Shown piece after piece: positions 32,840 to 45,484 of a stretch of DNA of 64,000 bases. A model generated the notes under the pieces. The model did no database searches. It was given only the letters and a program-made list of their open reading frames with translations, and had not been told where the DNA came from. Every line of letters starts with the position of its first letter. Within the stretch, counting starts at the first letter, position 1. Made by a program: the position numbers and the translations under genes. Source of the stretch: Adiantum capillus-veneris (taxonomy: Eukaryota > Streptophyta > Polypodiopsida > Polypodiales > Pteridaceae); contig CM043965.1 in assembly GCA_014529385.2 (NCBI GenBank), positions 15,622,912 to 15,686,911 on the forward strand, in the 5' to 3' direction.

Positions 32840-33424
32840 TCACATAAAGAGATTGACTTCCAATCTCCTCAGAGAGTAACACACCAGCAACACTGCTGAA
32901 TCTAACTTTCCATTGGGTGTAGAACTACTTATGGTTGTGTTGAAAGTATCCCATGATGATGGTAGCGAACATAGCAAGAAAATGGCCTTCATTTCATCAT
33001 CGAAATTGAGACCTTTTGAAGTAAGATATGAATACACGTTGTTGAACTCGTTCAAGTGAGAACTAACATTACTGCCTTCTTTCATGTTCATGTGCGTCAA
33101 TTTCTTTGTCAAGAAAACCTTGTTCGAGGTGTTGTTTCCATCCCAAGCCTGGCATAGAGCATCCCACAAATCTTTAGCATTGGTCTTATCCATTATGGTA
33201 AAGTAAATGGATTCACCAAGGTGGAGGTGAATGGTCGCCATAGCATACTCATTCAAGTCCTCCCACTCATCATTAGTGTACGCATTCTCTTCTTGCATGC
33301 AAGGGTGCTATCAAGTCTTTGTTGATCAAAACATCTTGCATACGTTGCCGCCAAATGACAAATTTGATCCATCAAAATTTTTGATGTAGTATTCTTCTCT
33401 TTTGGAAGCACTACTCGCAGCCAT
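32840..33424 (-). pseudogene. copia gag
   Basis: A probable start at 33424 reads MAASSASKREEYYIKNFDGS, then a shift or stop near 33300 and the UBN2-type gag: WEDLNEYAMATIHLHLGESI, DLWDALCQAWDG, FLTKKLTHMNMKEGSNVSSH, LNEFNNVYSYLTSKGLNFDD, FLLCSLPSSWDTF. This is the copia capsid protein. Confidence 0.85.
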
Positions 33425-33756
33425 GATTAAGAGAATGTAGCCAAAAAAGTTCATGGCGAATTACCTGGGACAGAGTTTTCCCTAGAATAGGAGCGAAAAC
33501 TCAAACCAAAATGTAGTAAAATCACTATGTAAGAACAGCTAGAACTGCCAAGAACGCATAAAACAGACTCGCGAGAAAAATCCGATCAGAGTCTCCTTTG
33601 TATGAGGAGTCAAAACTCAACTCAATAACGCATTAACTGCTCAAAAGAACAATCATTGGGTATATACTGTGCAAAACCACTGCTATGTGATCGCCAACTC
33701 AACGTCAAAAGCACAAAAAATTGTCTAGATACATGTCCTATGGCGAGGGTACCGTA
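33425..33756. other. Junction between copia gag and next element, no gene
   Basis: No LTR end or primer site recognisable, as if the copia 5' end was lost here. Confidence 0.4.
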
Positions 33757-33803
33757 GAGGGGAACTCCAGCTACCTGTATAGAGGGGAATTCCAGCTACC
33801 TGT
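33757..33803. repeat. Short tandem duplication next to an LTR end
   Basis: AGAGGGGAA(C/T)TCCAGCTACCTGT occurs twice in a row, the second copy ending directly at the LTR boundary. Confidence 0.8.
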
Positions 33804-34619
33804 TGAGGCGGTCCGGGGCGGGCAACAAGAGAGGCGACCTCTAAACACCCCTCAAGGCTCCCGTGCTGCTCAATTGGGGCTGGGGAAACCACAAGCACAA
33901 CACAACAACAATCCCACAGCAAATGGAGATGGTTCATTATGATGCTATCGTAGAACTTGTACAAAACTCACTCAATGCTTAGTGATTGCTAAACATTGCC
34001 AAAACACACACACACACACTGTCTTAGGGTGTGGGAGACCTCTCACCACAATACCCTCTTACAATGGACAAAAAATTGGCAATGAAAAACACACGAAAAC
34101 ACTTTCTAAAATCAAGATCAACCGATAAAAACCCAAAATACACAAGTCACCTTGAATTCACCAAACCGTATTGCACAAATGGAAGGACGAAGATTTGAAC
34201 GTTGAATCACACCTTTGATGCACCAAACCTCAATTTATTGATGATGAAGGAGCATATACAATAGTGGTTTTGAGATTTGTGGAACTCACGCTCTCTCACT
34301 TGCAATGTGTAGCTTGAAGGCTTCTCTCACACCAAGAATGAAGCTCACAAGTGGTTGCTACACCTAAGTCTCTCCTCACGCAAAGAGTGTTGGGGTGCTA
34401 TGTGAGATGTTGGAGGTTGTTTTACAAGAAGGAGAGGGGCCTATTTATAGGTTGGAGACCCCTCATTAAGATTATTGAAAATCCTAATTTACAAGCTAAC
34501 AAATCAGGATTATGATTTTTTTGAATATCAAAATATTGCGGGCCTTCTTTGTATGCTTGAGTCATGGGTGTGGGCTCAAAAGAGAGCATTATTGATGGTA
34601 GATAAGGTGAAAGTAAGTA

Positions 34620-34662
<43 letters not shown>

Positions 34663-36274
34663 ACTATACACATGTCTTGAGGTGAGGTGTCTTTTATGGT
34701 TAGGTCATGGCTATTTTGTGTAGTATGTTAGTGGTTAGTGTTAGTAATCACTAGAAAGTTAATGATATATTTACAATGGGTAGAATGGAGTGGATGGTTG
34801 AAGTAAGATGGTTGAATGAAGTGAGAAAATCCTTGTGATGGTGAAGCTTGAAGAAGTTTTGGACTTACTTGTGTAGGTTCTCAAAATGACTATCGATCTT
34901 CTTCTTCGTCTTCCCTTCTTTACGCCACCGCCGCCAAGGTTGATTATCGTGATGAAAATGATAATTCCGTTGATGAGATCTCTTGATTTGCAGAGGTTAA
35001 GCATGGTACACATGCTGAATTTATGTATATATATAAGGGTTAAGATGGAATTGTACTTTGGAGATAATAGAGAGAGGCATAGAGATGGTGTATGTACATG
35101 TGGAGCTCATATGAGAGCTATGGAAGTAAGTGGGGAGGTTAATGGTGAAGAAGGTGAGGGAAACCATTGAAGGTGTAGGTTTGAGTGAGGGATTGAGAGG
35201 AATGTGTGTGTGTGTGTAGAAGTGTGGAAAGAGGTGAGAGAAGACTATGGGCTACTTGTGAGAAAAGTGGGCAGACTGAGGTCCACTCAAAAAATCATAT
35301 CTCACCGCTGGTAGCTCCAAAAATCATGAAAAAATTTGAGGTGATTATTAAGAGCGTGGGATACATTTTCTCTTTTGACCACCGCTCCAAATTCGGAGTG
35401 GAGATGGATATTAAAAATCTCACCAAAAGACCTATTTTTTCTTCACAAAAAGTCTTCAGTGGCCACCTCCTTTGTTGAATTTATACAATGCATCCAAGAG
35501 TGAGCCCCTCCTTTGTCATATCATAATACAAAGCATCCAAGTTGCCCTTGACCCATGCATGGAGGAGTATTATTGGTGAATAAAGAAATATATACATGGT
35601 GGGACTAGTGTATGGACTATTCATGGACTTTAGCTCAATGAGCACATGGTGTTAGAATAATGAGTAAAAATAATAATAAAAATATGGAGGAATTATGGAT
35701 ATGGAAAGATATTGGAATCATATAATATGGTCCCTCTTTGTATTATTTTGGGTGAAAGAGGAAAATGTATGCAAGTAAATAATATAATAAACGTAACTAA
35801 GAGAGTAGAAATCAATTTTTGTTTTCACGAGGGTGAGGGTGAAAATGTGGGGGTGATTTGTATAAAAGAAAAAATATAAGGTTAGAGTATGTACACATTG
35901 GCAAAATACTTATGGTGTAAGAGGATGAAAGAAGGTGTACATAGGTTTAATAAAACACACACCTAAGTATAAATATTTAAATAAAATACAAGAATAATTA
36001 TAAAAATCCCTATATTTAGGCCATATATATAATGCAATATTTACACACAAATGGGCCATAATATATTTTATTTTTTTGATTTTATTTATTTTTTTGGCTC
36101 AACTAGCCCAGTGACTAGCTAGCTGAGGGTTTTTAAGGAGATATAGAAAAAGTCCCGTAACTCACACACGCCTATGTACAGTGAAATGGTAGGGATAGCC
36201 ATACTGTTTGGGTGAATTTGGTAGGGTGAGGTAGCTTACTATGGAAATTATGGAAAGCCGAAAAACGGCTATCA
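33804..36274 (-). repeat. 3' LTR of gag-only element
   Basis: About 2471 bp, plus-strand TGAGGCGGTCC to GGCTATCA. Contains a (GA)n tract at 34622-34661 and no supported gene; the short frames in it do not resemble any family. Confidence 0.7.
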
Positions 36275-36290
36275 TTAGCCCCCCCCTTAG
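36275..36290 (-). other. Polypurine tract of gag-only element
   Basis: Sense CTAAGGGGGGGGCTAA immediately before TGATAGCC. Confidence 0.7.
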
Positions 36291-36408
36291 ATAATGGTAC
36301 ATTCATGTACCATTTATCCGATCATACAACATGTAGATTGTGTAACGTCTGTCTTTGTCTGCTCTCATCTTTGTATGATTAAGAAACCTTGTGTGATATG
36401 AAAGGTTC

Positions 36409-38494
36409 TTAGAGCCAATAGCAGGATGAAATGAAGTGACGGAGTAAACCTCCTCCATCGAGAAAGTTTCCATAAGCACCCCCTAGCCTATCAAAGATCT
36501 TGAAATATCTTTCCCAAAGCGAGATGTATGGTATGGAATCACTTACTGATTTTGATTGAAGAAACTTGTAGATTTTACTGTTGTCCATCATTGCATCTAT
36601 CACTATGAATGTGATATAAAAGATTGGTTGCTCTTCCTCCTGTGTAAAGTTGATGTATCCGCTACGATCTTCAAGATATGAGCGAATTCCTGAATTGTAG
36701 CTCATAAAATTCATTCAACCTGGGTAGGCTCACCAAGTCAAAAATTATATGGCCTTCATGATTTAGGAAAGCTTGAGCCATGCTTCTAGCTGCTGTTGGA
36801 AGGTATTGCAAATAGTTTACCACATAAGTAGATAATAGACGAAGGTTTCTATCGCTTCCAACACATTGGAAGAGAATAGATTTTGGTACTGATTGATGAA
36901 ATATCCACATGTAGCAATCAACAAGTTTTTCATCTATGATGAAGACCAGAAGCATCACAATGTGCGACCTCCATACACCAAAGAACCAAGTGAAGAAGAT
37001 TTGAAAACATCCGTTTATCACCAAGTATTCATGTCCTCTTCCACTTAAGAAGGTATGGTGTCCCCGATGAAAGGTATATGTGAAGAGAGGAGAAGTTGAC
37101 CTTGAAGAGGTGAAACCCAATGTGAAGATGATTGGGGCTTCAAAAGCTTGGATTTTCTTGCTAAGAGATTGTCCCATGAATGAAGAGCCACCCACTAAAG
37201 CACCATTGGAGAGAATGATACCCTTCTGATAGTTTCCTTTTATGATTTTATTTTTTACTACTCTCCCATGTTCTTCATCCCCTTCTAAGCCCCCCCTTTG
37301 GCAAGGTTGTAACTCCTCACATTGTACCACCTCAAAGGTTGATGGAATAGTGTTTGATTTTGTGCAACATTTGGCTTCTTGCATGATAGGTTCCTCTATG
37401 CTTAACATACATGGGTCATACCAATGCTTTTCAACATCCTCAAACACTTCTTCAAGATTATCCTCACTTGGATTCAACTCACACTCTTCTACTTTGTTTT
37501 GGAGTTGGCATTCCATGTACACAATCATCTCTTTATGATCAATGTGGTCTATGATCTCTCCACCTATGATTTCATCTTCTTCTTCACTCTCTTCTTTTAG
37601 GCAAGATACACTCTCAGAACATTCCATAAGATCAAGGTTACCTTCAAGGTCTTCATTCTCCATAGAGTCATGTTGCACAAAAGCTTCGTCTGCTCGGACT
37701 AGAAATTGATCCTCTGCCAAAAGGTTGGATGTATCCATTATTGAATCATCAATGCCATTTGAGATATCTTGTGTCGATTTTTGCATGCTTGTGATAAAGG
37801 TAGAAGAAAGAGATTCCACATTTGAATCTTGGCCACACACTTTAGCACTTGAATAATCAGTTGGCATGTAAGTAACTTCTTCAACATTTTTCGGAGTAGA
37901 AGGAGACAAGTATGGCAAAGGAGATGACTCCTTGATAGAAACACTTTCATGATGGTTGGTTCTTCCAGCATGATGGAAACCATTTTTGATGTAGAAGTAT
38001 TTGTGAAACTTCCTTCGGGCAATAGTGACCGCTTCTTCAAAGGTAGAGGGTCCACTACAAGTAACCTTAGTCTTTAGGAAAGGAGACAAACCCAAAATAA
38101 ATTAATCCATTTTTACATAATCTGGAAATGTAGAACTAAATCCACATCCTTCCCATTGACGAGAAAAAATATCCTCATAAGCATAGTAGTCTTCACCATG
38201 TTGTTGAAATCTCGGTAGTGAAGCCCATGCTTTCTCCGTTGTTGGAACTTTAGAGAATCTGGCCTTCAAAGCTTTGGAAATTTGGATATATCCATCTTCA
38301 ATTTGAGAAGACATACTCCAAAACCATTGCTCAGCGTTGCCTCTAAGGCATAGCAATAGAAAATCCCCTTTTTCAATGTCATCCCTTTTACCAAGGATAT
38401 GACAAACCATTCTAAAATCAGCAAGAAAATCATCAACATCTTCTTCTGGATTTCCAAAGAAAATTGGGATATCATCAAAGGTATAGCGTGTCAT
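36409..38494 (-). pseudogene. gag of LTR element, about 600 codons
   Basis: Starts MTRYTFDDIPIFFGNPEED, DDFLADFRMVCHILGKRDD, FLLLCLRGNAEQWFWSM, then one TAA at 38102-38104, and continues in frame ILGLSPFLKTKVTCSGPSTF, EEAVTIARRKFHKYFY. This is a Ty3-type capsid domain. The long remainder (to 36671) is acidic with no known domain, and after a frame change it runs to 36409. No zinc knuckle or enzyme follows, so the element would depend on others for mobility. Confidence 0.75.
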
Positions 38495-38769
38495 AGTCTC
38501 TCAATGCTAGAACCACACAAAGATTAGTTCCAAACAATCATCAACTGACTACACAAAGTTTTGAAAGGTCTTTCAGCATGAATTCTAGATTCTTATGTGA
38601 AAATGTTTTTTTCCTTTCTTATGTTATGCATAATCCGAACCATATTCTAAATCAATTTTTGTTTCCTTGAAATTAAATTTGATCATACATGTTTTCATGA
38701 TTCATATAATCTACTTGATTATGCTGAAATTCAAGCATTCATGCAATACAACAACAATAAGCACACAAT

Positions 38770-38790
38770 CTCTCCTCAGTGGGGGCACCA
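38770..38790 (-). other. Primer binding site candidate
   Basis: Sense TGGTGCCCCCACTGAGGAGAG starts a few bases from the LTR end, so it fits a tRNA 3' end ...GGGGCACCA. I do not assign the tRNA. Confidence 0.6.
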
Positions 38791-38794
38791 AAAT

Positions 38795-41383
38795 TGAGGC
38801 GGTCCGGGGCGGGCAACAAGAGAGGTGACCTCTAAACACCCCTCAAGGCTCCCGTGCTGCTTAATTGGGGCTGGGGCAACCACAAGCACAACACAACAAC
38901 AAACCCACAGCCAAACCCAAACAAGATAGGGGCACCACTTAGTTATGGTATGCGAACTAGGACACAAGAGAGATTTTGGCACAACGAAGAAGATGCACCA
39001 CACAACACACACAAACAACCTCACACCAAGACACACATGAAATGGACCAGAGAGAGCTAGAGCAAAGGGAAGAGAGAGAGGAAAGGATCTTGCGTAATAC
39101 CTTATTTGTGACTTGCAAATGGAGATGGTTCGTTATGATGCTATCGTAGAACTTGTACAAAACTCACTCAATGCTTAGTGATTGCTAAACATTGCCAGAA
39201 CACACACACACTGTCTTAGGGTGTGGGAGACCTCTCACCACAATACCCTCTTACAATGGACAAAAAACTGGCAATGAAAAACACACTAAAACACTATTTA
39301 AAATCAAGATTAACCGATAAAAACCCAAAATACACAAGTCACCTTGAATTCACCAAACCGTTGTCGAGAAATTTGCGGTCTTGCCAGGAAAGCACCGGGC
39401 TTATGGCTGTGAGAGTTTGTGAGAGAACTCAACAACAACTATATGAAGGAGTTAAACCATAGATGCCATGAAGACTAGGGTTTGGAAAGAAGTGCAATCA
39501 AAGAAGACTCACTCTTTCTCTCTTGCACTCACACACACAAAGAAAGAACGCAAAAGAGAATGTCAAAACAATACGAAGATGAAAACATCAAGGCTATGGT
39601 CATATCGTATCATGGGTAATATGAAAGGGTTAATGGATGAGTTAATGGCATTCAATCTTGGCTGACCAAATAGGCTACTAATTGTTCTTTGGAATTGTAG
39701 TTTTGTGCTTACCATAATATAGATATTTTGTCTAGTGATTGGGATTAATTGTGTGTACAAATCCTCTTGGTTCATAGCAAGATAACTACGCTTACATCAA
39801 AAGAAAAATTATAGTCTATGAGAGGTAGTATGATGGGATCCGGTGATAGAAGTATTTCATTGAGCCTTTCAGGGCCGAAGAGAAACACTATACGTTGTTG
39901 AAAGTGTATTTTACGGCTAATCCATACGTTAATTGTAATAGATTGTACAGAGTGAAAGCGATAGAAATGATCATCATGTGGGTTATTCATCTAGGATAGT
40001 ATGTGAGAAATGTAGATATGAGAGAAGTGAAGAGATGAGAAGTTTCCCTCCCAAGCCCTATTCTTGCCCGTAGGCAATAAGGATACTGCGGGGAGAGATG
40101 TACCTGTAGCAAGAGAACCTAGAGAGGATGAATTACTAAGAATGAGAGAGATAGGTTTGGTTAAGGAGATGAGATTAGATACATACATATATATATATAT
40201 ATATATATGTTGGATTAGAGATGAAAATGAAAACAACAAGAAATCAAGAAAACATCAATGTAGAACACATCTTACTTGAAACCCTTCGGCACCATTATTG
40301 ATGGGAGAGAGAAGAAGAGTGGATAATTCCACTTTGATTGATACACCAAGTGCAAGACCTTCTTTGATTAGAGTTGATCTTCCAAGGTTAGCTTGTTGCA
40401 AGAATGGCTAGTCTCCCTCTAGGTGAAAGTGTAGGCTTGGGCTTATGTTAATGGCTAAGTACAATTAGGCATTACTACTCACTCCCTCGAGAATTCCTCT
40501 CATCAATGGCTTGAATTCTTGAGTTCCTTCCAAGGAAGAAGAGGTCCCCTTTTATAGGTGAAGGGAACCCCCAAGGGTTTACACAAGAAGAGAGGAGCCA
40601 GTGTGAACAGGAATTGGAAAAGTTGAAAATGAGCTGTCCTTGCATGATGTGGGCAGACTGGGGTCCAGTATTTTGATCATATCTCCTCAACCGTGGCTCC
40701 AAATAAAAAAGTAAAAATATGAGCAAAAAATTCAGCTCATTAGCTACGATTTTCATTTTAAAATGGTTTTCCAATTCGGATTGGAACCTTGTGTAAAAAA
40801 TTCATCAAAATAGGGTCCATTTATGGTAGCAAAAGTCTTCATGTGGTCTCCTTAGCCTAGATTTTCATTTAATTCCAAAGGACACCTCATGCCATATGAA
40901 AGCATGACATTGCTCCTTCACAAAGTTTTGTAATCATGCTTGCAATAATGCATTAAAATAAGTGTATCTTTGAAATCATGCCACCTAGTGTCCCACTAGG
41001 ATTTGATTCTCTCCTTGTAGCTATTTAAAAAGAAATATAAGAAAAGTATAAAAAATACATAGAATATATATATATATTGGAGTTTACCCTAGATATAGGA
41101 TCTAGCTAGGGTGTGAGATGATAATGAAATAGTAGAAATAAAGAATCAATGCTTTTTGCCCCAAGTTAAAAAGGCGAAGCTATTGATGCTTTTCCCATAG
41201 TATTTTCTGATGGTAAAGTAAGGATAGGTTACCCTTGAGAAAAATAATAGGATGAGATAGAAGGCTTATTATTATACTTAAATATGCATATGTACACTAT
41301 AGGAAATATAATTATGTATCTAAAAAAATACAAAATAGATCTTGTAGCATGCGTTCCCACTATGTACGTGTCACAGCACGACA
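38795..41383 (-). repeat. Right LTR region, composite
   Basis: Sense-3' end matches the left LTR. At 40283-40296 a second sequence resembling a primer site plus LTR end (sense CAATAATGGTGCCGAAGGG) suggests that a different LTR occupies about 40297-41383. That would be the 3' LTR of the Ty3 element to the right. An (AT)n run lies at 40187-40208. No supported gene. Confidence 0.5.
39563..39990 (-). repeat. Diverged tandem duplication of about 215 bp
   Basis: Frames 39775-39563 and 39990-39772 translate to related peptides (IVFLFGPERLNEILLSPDPI against ISSLFGQPRLNAINSSINPF), so the DNA is two successive diverged copies. Coding value is unproven; it lies inside an LTR. Confidence 0.65.
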
Positions 41384-41441
41384 TCCACCCCCTCTAAACC
41401 TGCACATCCTCCGGTATGTGCCACATTGTCTCTTTGTAAGA

Positions 41442-42731
41442 TTAGACCTCTTGTACATCTTCCTTGTCTTCTTCTTTACTCGATGATTCCAGAGCTTCAT
41501 GTTCACGTTGATCTTCACCTGTGTTTTTCTCTTCTTCCTCATCAATATCTTCTAGATCATTATCTCCTCTTCTCTTAAACATTTTAATCATTTTTCCTGC
41601 AATGGTAATCTTTACTTCTGTACCATCTAGTTCAGACAAGCTGTAAGTAGCATTTTCATGCACATGCTTTACAACATACGGTCCAAACCATCTTTTTGAG
41701 AACTTACGCATGACTGTGTGCTGGTTATCAAGGCTACTATCATACACTAAAACTCAGTCACCTTTGTCAATTGCTTTGCTCCTGAGTCGATGTCTCTTAT
41801 CAAAATAGTCCTTGTTTTTCAACCTTGCATTTTTGAGTCGTTCTTTTGCAGCTTCAATGTCTCCAGTTCTTCTCTCTAGCTCCCTTATACGCAGTGCAAG
41901 GAGATCTTCCCTACTAAGCCCCTCTTGCCAAGGTAGTACATTCCATGTGGGAATTGTATCCTCAATCGGCATCACTGGCTTTTGACCATGCATTAGCTCC
42001 GCAGGCATGTAGCCAGTTACTGAGCTATGTGTTGTACGATCAGCCCATAAAGCATATGGTAACAATTTTGGCCACTCACCAACTCTTCCTTCGCAAGCCT
42101 TGGACAAAGCTTTGATGATAGGAGGATGCCCTCTTTCACTCTTTCCATTGCCTTCAGGGTTGTAAGCTGTAGTAAGAGAAAGCTTGATCCCTAATCTAGA
42201 AAATAACTCCCTTGCTTCTTCGGCATCGAGTTCACCTCGATCTGCAGTGATTTTTCCCATACAACCATAACGGCAAATCACCTCATCAAGAAGGAATTTG
42301 CACACAGCTTCTGTGGTCTTAGCTCTTAATGCTCTTCCTTCAACCTGGTTAGTTAGGTTCTCTCGTGCAAGAACCAAGTATCTCATCTGCCAGAGTCCTA
42401 AAGGCTTCGTGACTAGATCCACAACCCATTTATAGTGCATGGCTAGTGGATATGTAGGGTGCAATCCATCACGATGTCGAACATTCGAATACATTTGACA
42501 AGTTACACATGACTCTACAAACTGAGATACATCTTTATACATACCCTTCCACCAGTATTTTTCTTTCAACTTGGAGAAGGTTGCCCACACACCCCTGTGT
42601 CCAGCCCATAGACTCTCGTGAAACTCTTGCATGAGCTTTACTTGAGTCTCTTTTTTACATATAACCCGTTGTGGTGTAGCACCCTTTTGTTTAGGATGCT
42701 TCCACAAGTAACCATCCCTTAAAAAGTACCC
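41442..42731 (-). pseudogene. Integrase of third Ty3 element
   Basis: After a TAA (42732-42734): LMQEFHESLWAGHRGVWATF, YWWKGMYKDVSQFVESCVTC (HHCC zinc domain), KWVVDLVTKPLG, CRYGCMGKITADRGELDAEE, TAYNPEGNGKSERGHPPI, giving D, D and E. ALWADRTTHSSVTGYMPAEL follows, then KAIDKGD, a TGA (41754-41756) and VLVYDSSLDNQHTVMRKFSK, RWFGPYVVKHVHENATYSL, an SH3-like tail with an acidic end. Confidence 0.92.
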
Positions 42732-44519
42732 TTATGCTTTCCTGCGTATCCTCTTGAATTCTTGTTCAGACCAATCATCCTGTTTTGTTAGAGTACTCAA
42801 GTACCTTCCAATAGAAAGCCAATCACCTTCATAAAGATCTTTCAAGAACAATTCAAGTGAATTAGTCATGTAAACATTGTTACCTTTGACATGAGAGATA
42901 GAATAGAATTTTGTGCCTACATCATCTCCCTCATCAATCATTTGCGACTCATCTTCATACCTTGCCCTTGATAGCATATCTGCCACTGTATTGTCTTTAC
43001 CTGCAATGTGCTTAAACTCGGGATTTAAGGACTTAATGTAGGCAATCCACCGCAACATAGCAATGTCTGGTGTTGAGCAGCTTGTAATCATCCCAAGAAG
43101 TGGTAGACAATCTGTTTCTACAACCACACATGCACCAATTAGGTACTCTTTCCCACTTTTCAAGGCTGTAACCATACCCCATAACTCTCTCTTTATCTGT
43201 GGATAGTTTCTTTGGCGAGCACTTAGTACCTTAGCTCCAAATCTTACCACATATCTGTGTCCTTCTTTGTCATCTTGCCCTAGTGCCCATCCAATCCCTG
43301 TAGGACTGGTATCTACTGTCACAATCACTGGCCTTTGACACTCATAGTCTACCTTTCTCAAAGTCGTTGCTGACTGGAGTAACTCCTTTAGCTTTTTCAT
43401 GGATTTTACATGTGCTTCTGTCCATTTAAACTTTTGATTCTTTCTAAGCAGCTGATAAAGAGGATCAGCTACATGTGCATAATGTGGAATCCAAATAACA
43501 TAGAAGACACATGCTCCCAGAAACCTTCTAACCTCAGTGATGCTAGTGCATGTTTCTTTCATTCTTTGGATGGCGTCTACCTTTGATGGACAAGGTTTCC
43601 TACCATATGGCCCGCACATGTGCCCCACAATGAGCACTTCTTTGACACCAAACATAGACTTTTTCCCTGACAATGTAAGATTCACTTCTTCCAACCTAGA
43701 CAAAATTTTATCACAATCATTTATGTGATTTACCACAAACCTGCGACATCCCTTGAGATCCAAAGCTTCATCTTTGTCACTTTCTTCACATCCTTTGATA
43801 GGCAAATCATCAATGAAAGACATTGTGATTTGAGGAATAAAGTCACGTAAGACCTTATTCATCCCATTCATCATATGTGCAACCGAGTTGGTTGCTCCCT
43901 GTGGCAAGGTACACATCCTTACCAAACCCAAAGGTGTCCTCATGGTTGTCAAGTCTCTGCTTTCGATTGCAAGATGAAATTGATCATACCCTGAGTAGAG
44001 ATCCCCCATTGAGTAGATTGCCCTCCCTGCAAACGCCTCTGCAAATTCATCCACAATTGGACCTGTACCTACATTTCTAATTGTCACCTTGTTCACTGGT
44101 TGCATATCTTGGATGAAGCATAGAGAACCATTCTTCTTTGGAACTGTGAACCACCTGTTTGAGTATGGAGCACAAGAAGGCTCCAAGATTCCCATTTTGA
44201 TTTTCTCATTCAGTAGATCTAATAACTTTGGCAAATGAGCCTTTGGAACCGGAATAGGCCGCAGATTCCAAGGCACATGAGGTATTGTGAAAATTACCAT
44301 AGGAGCTACAATATAAGGATCAACACATCCTATCTCATGTGGCTCAAATGCAAAAGCCTTACCATGCTTTGAAAGCATTTCTTTGAAGCACTTTGTCTCC
44401 TCCTGTGTTAGAAACTCTTCGCAACCAATCTGCAACTCTTGAAAGGACTCCTTTGTGAAGGTATGCCCGATCTTTTTAGGATTCCGCAAACTTGGTTGTA
44501 AAGAAGCCTGTTCAATCTT
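42732..44519 (-). pseudogene. RT and RNase H of third Ty3 element
   Basis: 585 open codons: SNRWFTVPKKNGSLCFIQDM, AGRAIYSMGDLYSGYDQFHL, PLGLVRMCTLPQGATNSVAH and the catalytic FIDD (SFIDDLPIKG; Tyr of the usual YxDD is Phe). RRFLGACVFYVIWIPHYAHV belongs to the connection, then RNase H: VIVTVDTSPTGIGWALG, QIKRELWGMVTALK, VVVETDCLPLLGMI, and KDNTVADMLSRARYED. The RT part is the best preserved in this element. Confidence 0.92.
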
Positions 44520-45484
44520 TTACTTGTTGTTGGGTGGTAAGGGTGAAGCTACTGGTTTCACCTTCTTTGCGACACTCTTGTATTTAGTTTCAACATGGAC
44601 TTCTGGGCCAACTGTTTGGCTTTCTTTAAAGGCTTCTATTACTTGATACATTTCCATAGAGCAAACTTCCACAACTTTATTTTCAAGATGCAAACTAGAC
44701 CTCATTATAGCATCAAGCTCACCCATAGTATCTACAAAAGAAACTTGTTCACACAAACCTAAAACATTTTCAGTAGGCTTTAGCAACCCACTCTTTTTCA
44801 TGCCTATTTGTACATTATGCACATAATGCCTCTCATATCTCTTCAAATCTTCAAGTTTTGTAAAACATACTAATCCATTCCTTGTTACCAAGGAGCTCAT
44901 TGAGAAAGTTTCACCTATTTTTGGATCAGGCGAGACCCTTTTTGTTTCTGTACCACTGCAATCCCACTTTACAATGGTACTTGGCAAAAACCCATCATTT
45001 CTCTATGATCATGAAACTCTTTGCTTACCTTTGGTAGAGGATGTTCTCTGAGGTTGTCACGATTTCTTTCATGGTTTACACAAATTGTGAGAAATTGGAC
45101 AGCACGTTTACCATCTTCGCTACGTATCCTAGCATATGCTGAACCATTGTCCATTACCTTTGTTTCCATTCAAACTCCCACAATGTAGGGTTGTCCAAGG
45201 ATGAGATGATATGAAGATGTATCCTGAACAAAGAAGTTTTGGTCAATCTTTACATCACCTATTGTCACCTTCACACCTGGACATGCTGCATACAATTCAC
45301 CGGATGAATTGTTTGCCACTTTTACCAGCCAACCATGATCTGTGTCCATTGGCCATTTGCACTTGTTGTAGAGACTCTTTCACATTATGTTTATTTCTGA
45401 ACCATGGTCAATCAAGGCAACAAATGGCTCTTCAAGATCACCTACCTTGACCAAAGTTTCTGTAGTAGCCCTTGCCCAATGACT
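44520..45484 (-). pseudogene. Aspartic protease and linker of third Ty3 element
   Basis: LEEPFVALIDHGSEINIM has D-H-G-S where most retroviral-type proteases have D-[ST]-G. A stop follows, then CKWPMDTDHGWLVKVANN, QNFFVQDTSSYHLILGQPYI, another stop and METKVMDNGSAYARIRSEDG. A frame change lies near 44975, and a linker without a known domain ends at a TAA (44520-44522). Confidence 0.8.

Larger units (their letters stand above)
29921..33424 (-). mobile_element. Ty1/copia element, internal region, defective
   Basis: Minus-strand order gag, zinc knuckle, protease, integrase, reverse transcriptase defines Ty1/copia. The RT is cut shortly after the YVDD region, so the rest of RT and all of RNase H are missing before the polypurine tract. 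On the left, sense CAAGTGGGAGAT (29936-29925) followed by TGTTGGGTTTC is a polypurine tract and LTR start. I cannot find the 5' LTR or primer site beyond 33424, so the 5' end is truncated or diverged. Confidence 0.88.
33804..41383 (-). mobile_element. gag-only LTR element with unequal LTRs (composite region)
   Basis: Minus-strand order: right LTR (from 38795 rightwards), primer site, gag, polypurine tract, left LTR (36274 to 33804). No protease, RT or integrase. The sense-3' ends of both LTRs are closely similar (33804-34172 and 38795-39361, the latter with about 200 extra bp at 38918-39117), and a second stretch is similar but more diverged (35250-35500 and 40640-40910). The sense-5' ends differ: left starts TGATAGCC, while the only boundary on the right is TGTCGTGCTG at 41383, next to another element's polypurine tract. 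So the right LTR may be shared or recombined with the Ty3 element that follows. Confidence 0.6.

Noticed and set aside
39563-39990. Tandem peptides as a duplicated host gene
   Set aside because: They lie within an LTR region and are best explained as a DNA duplication; no start or splice support.
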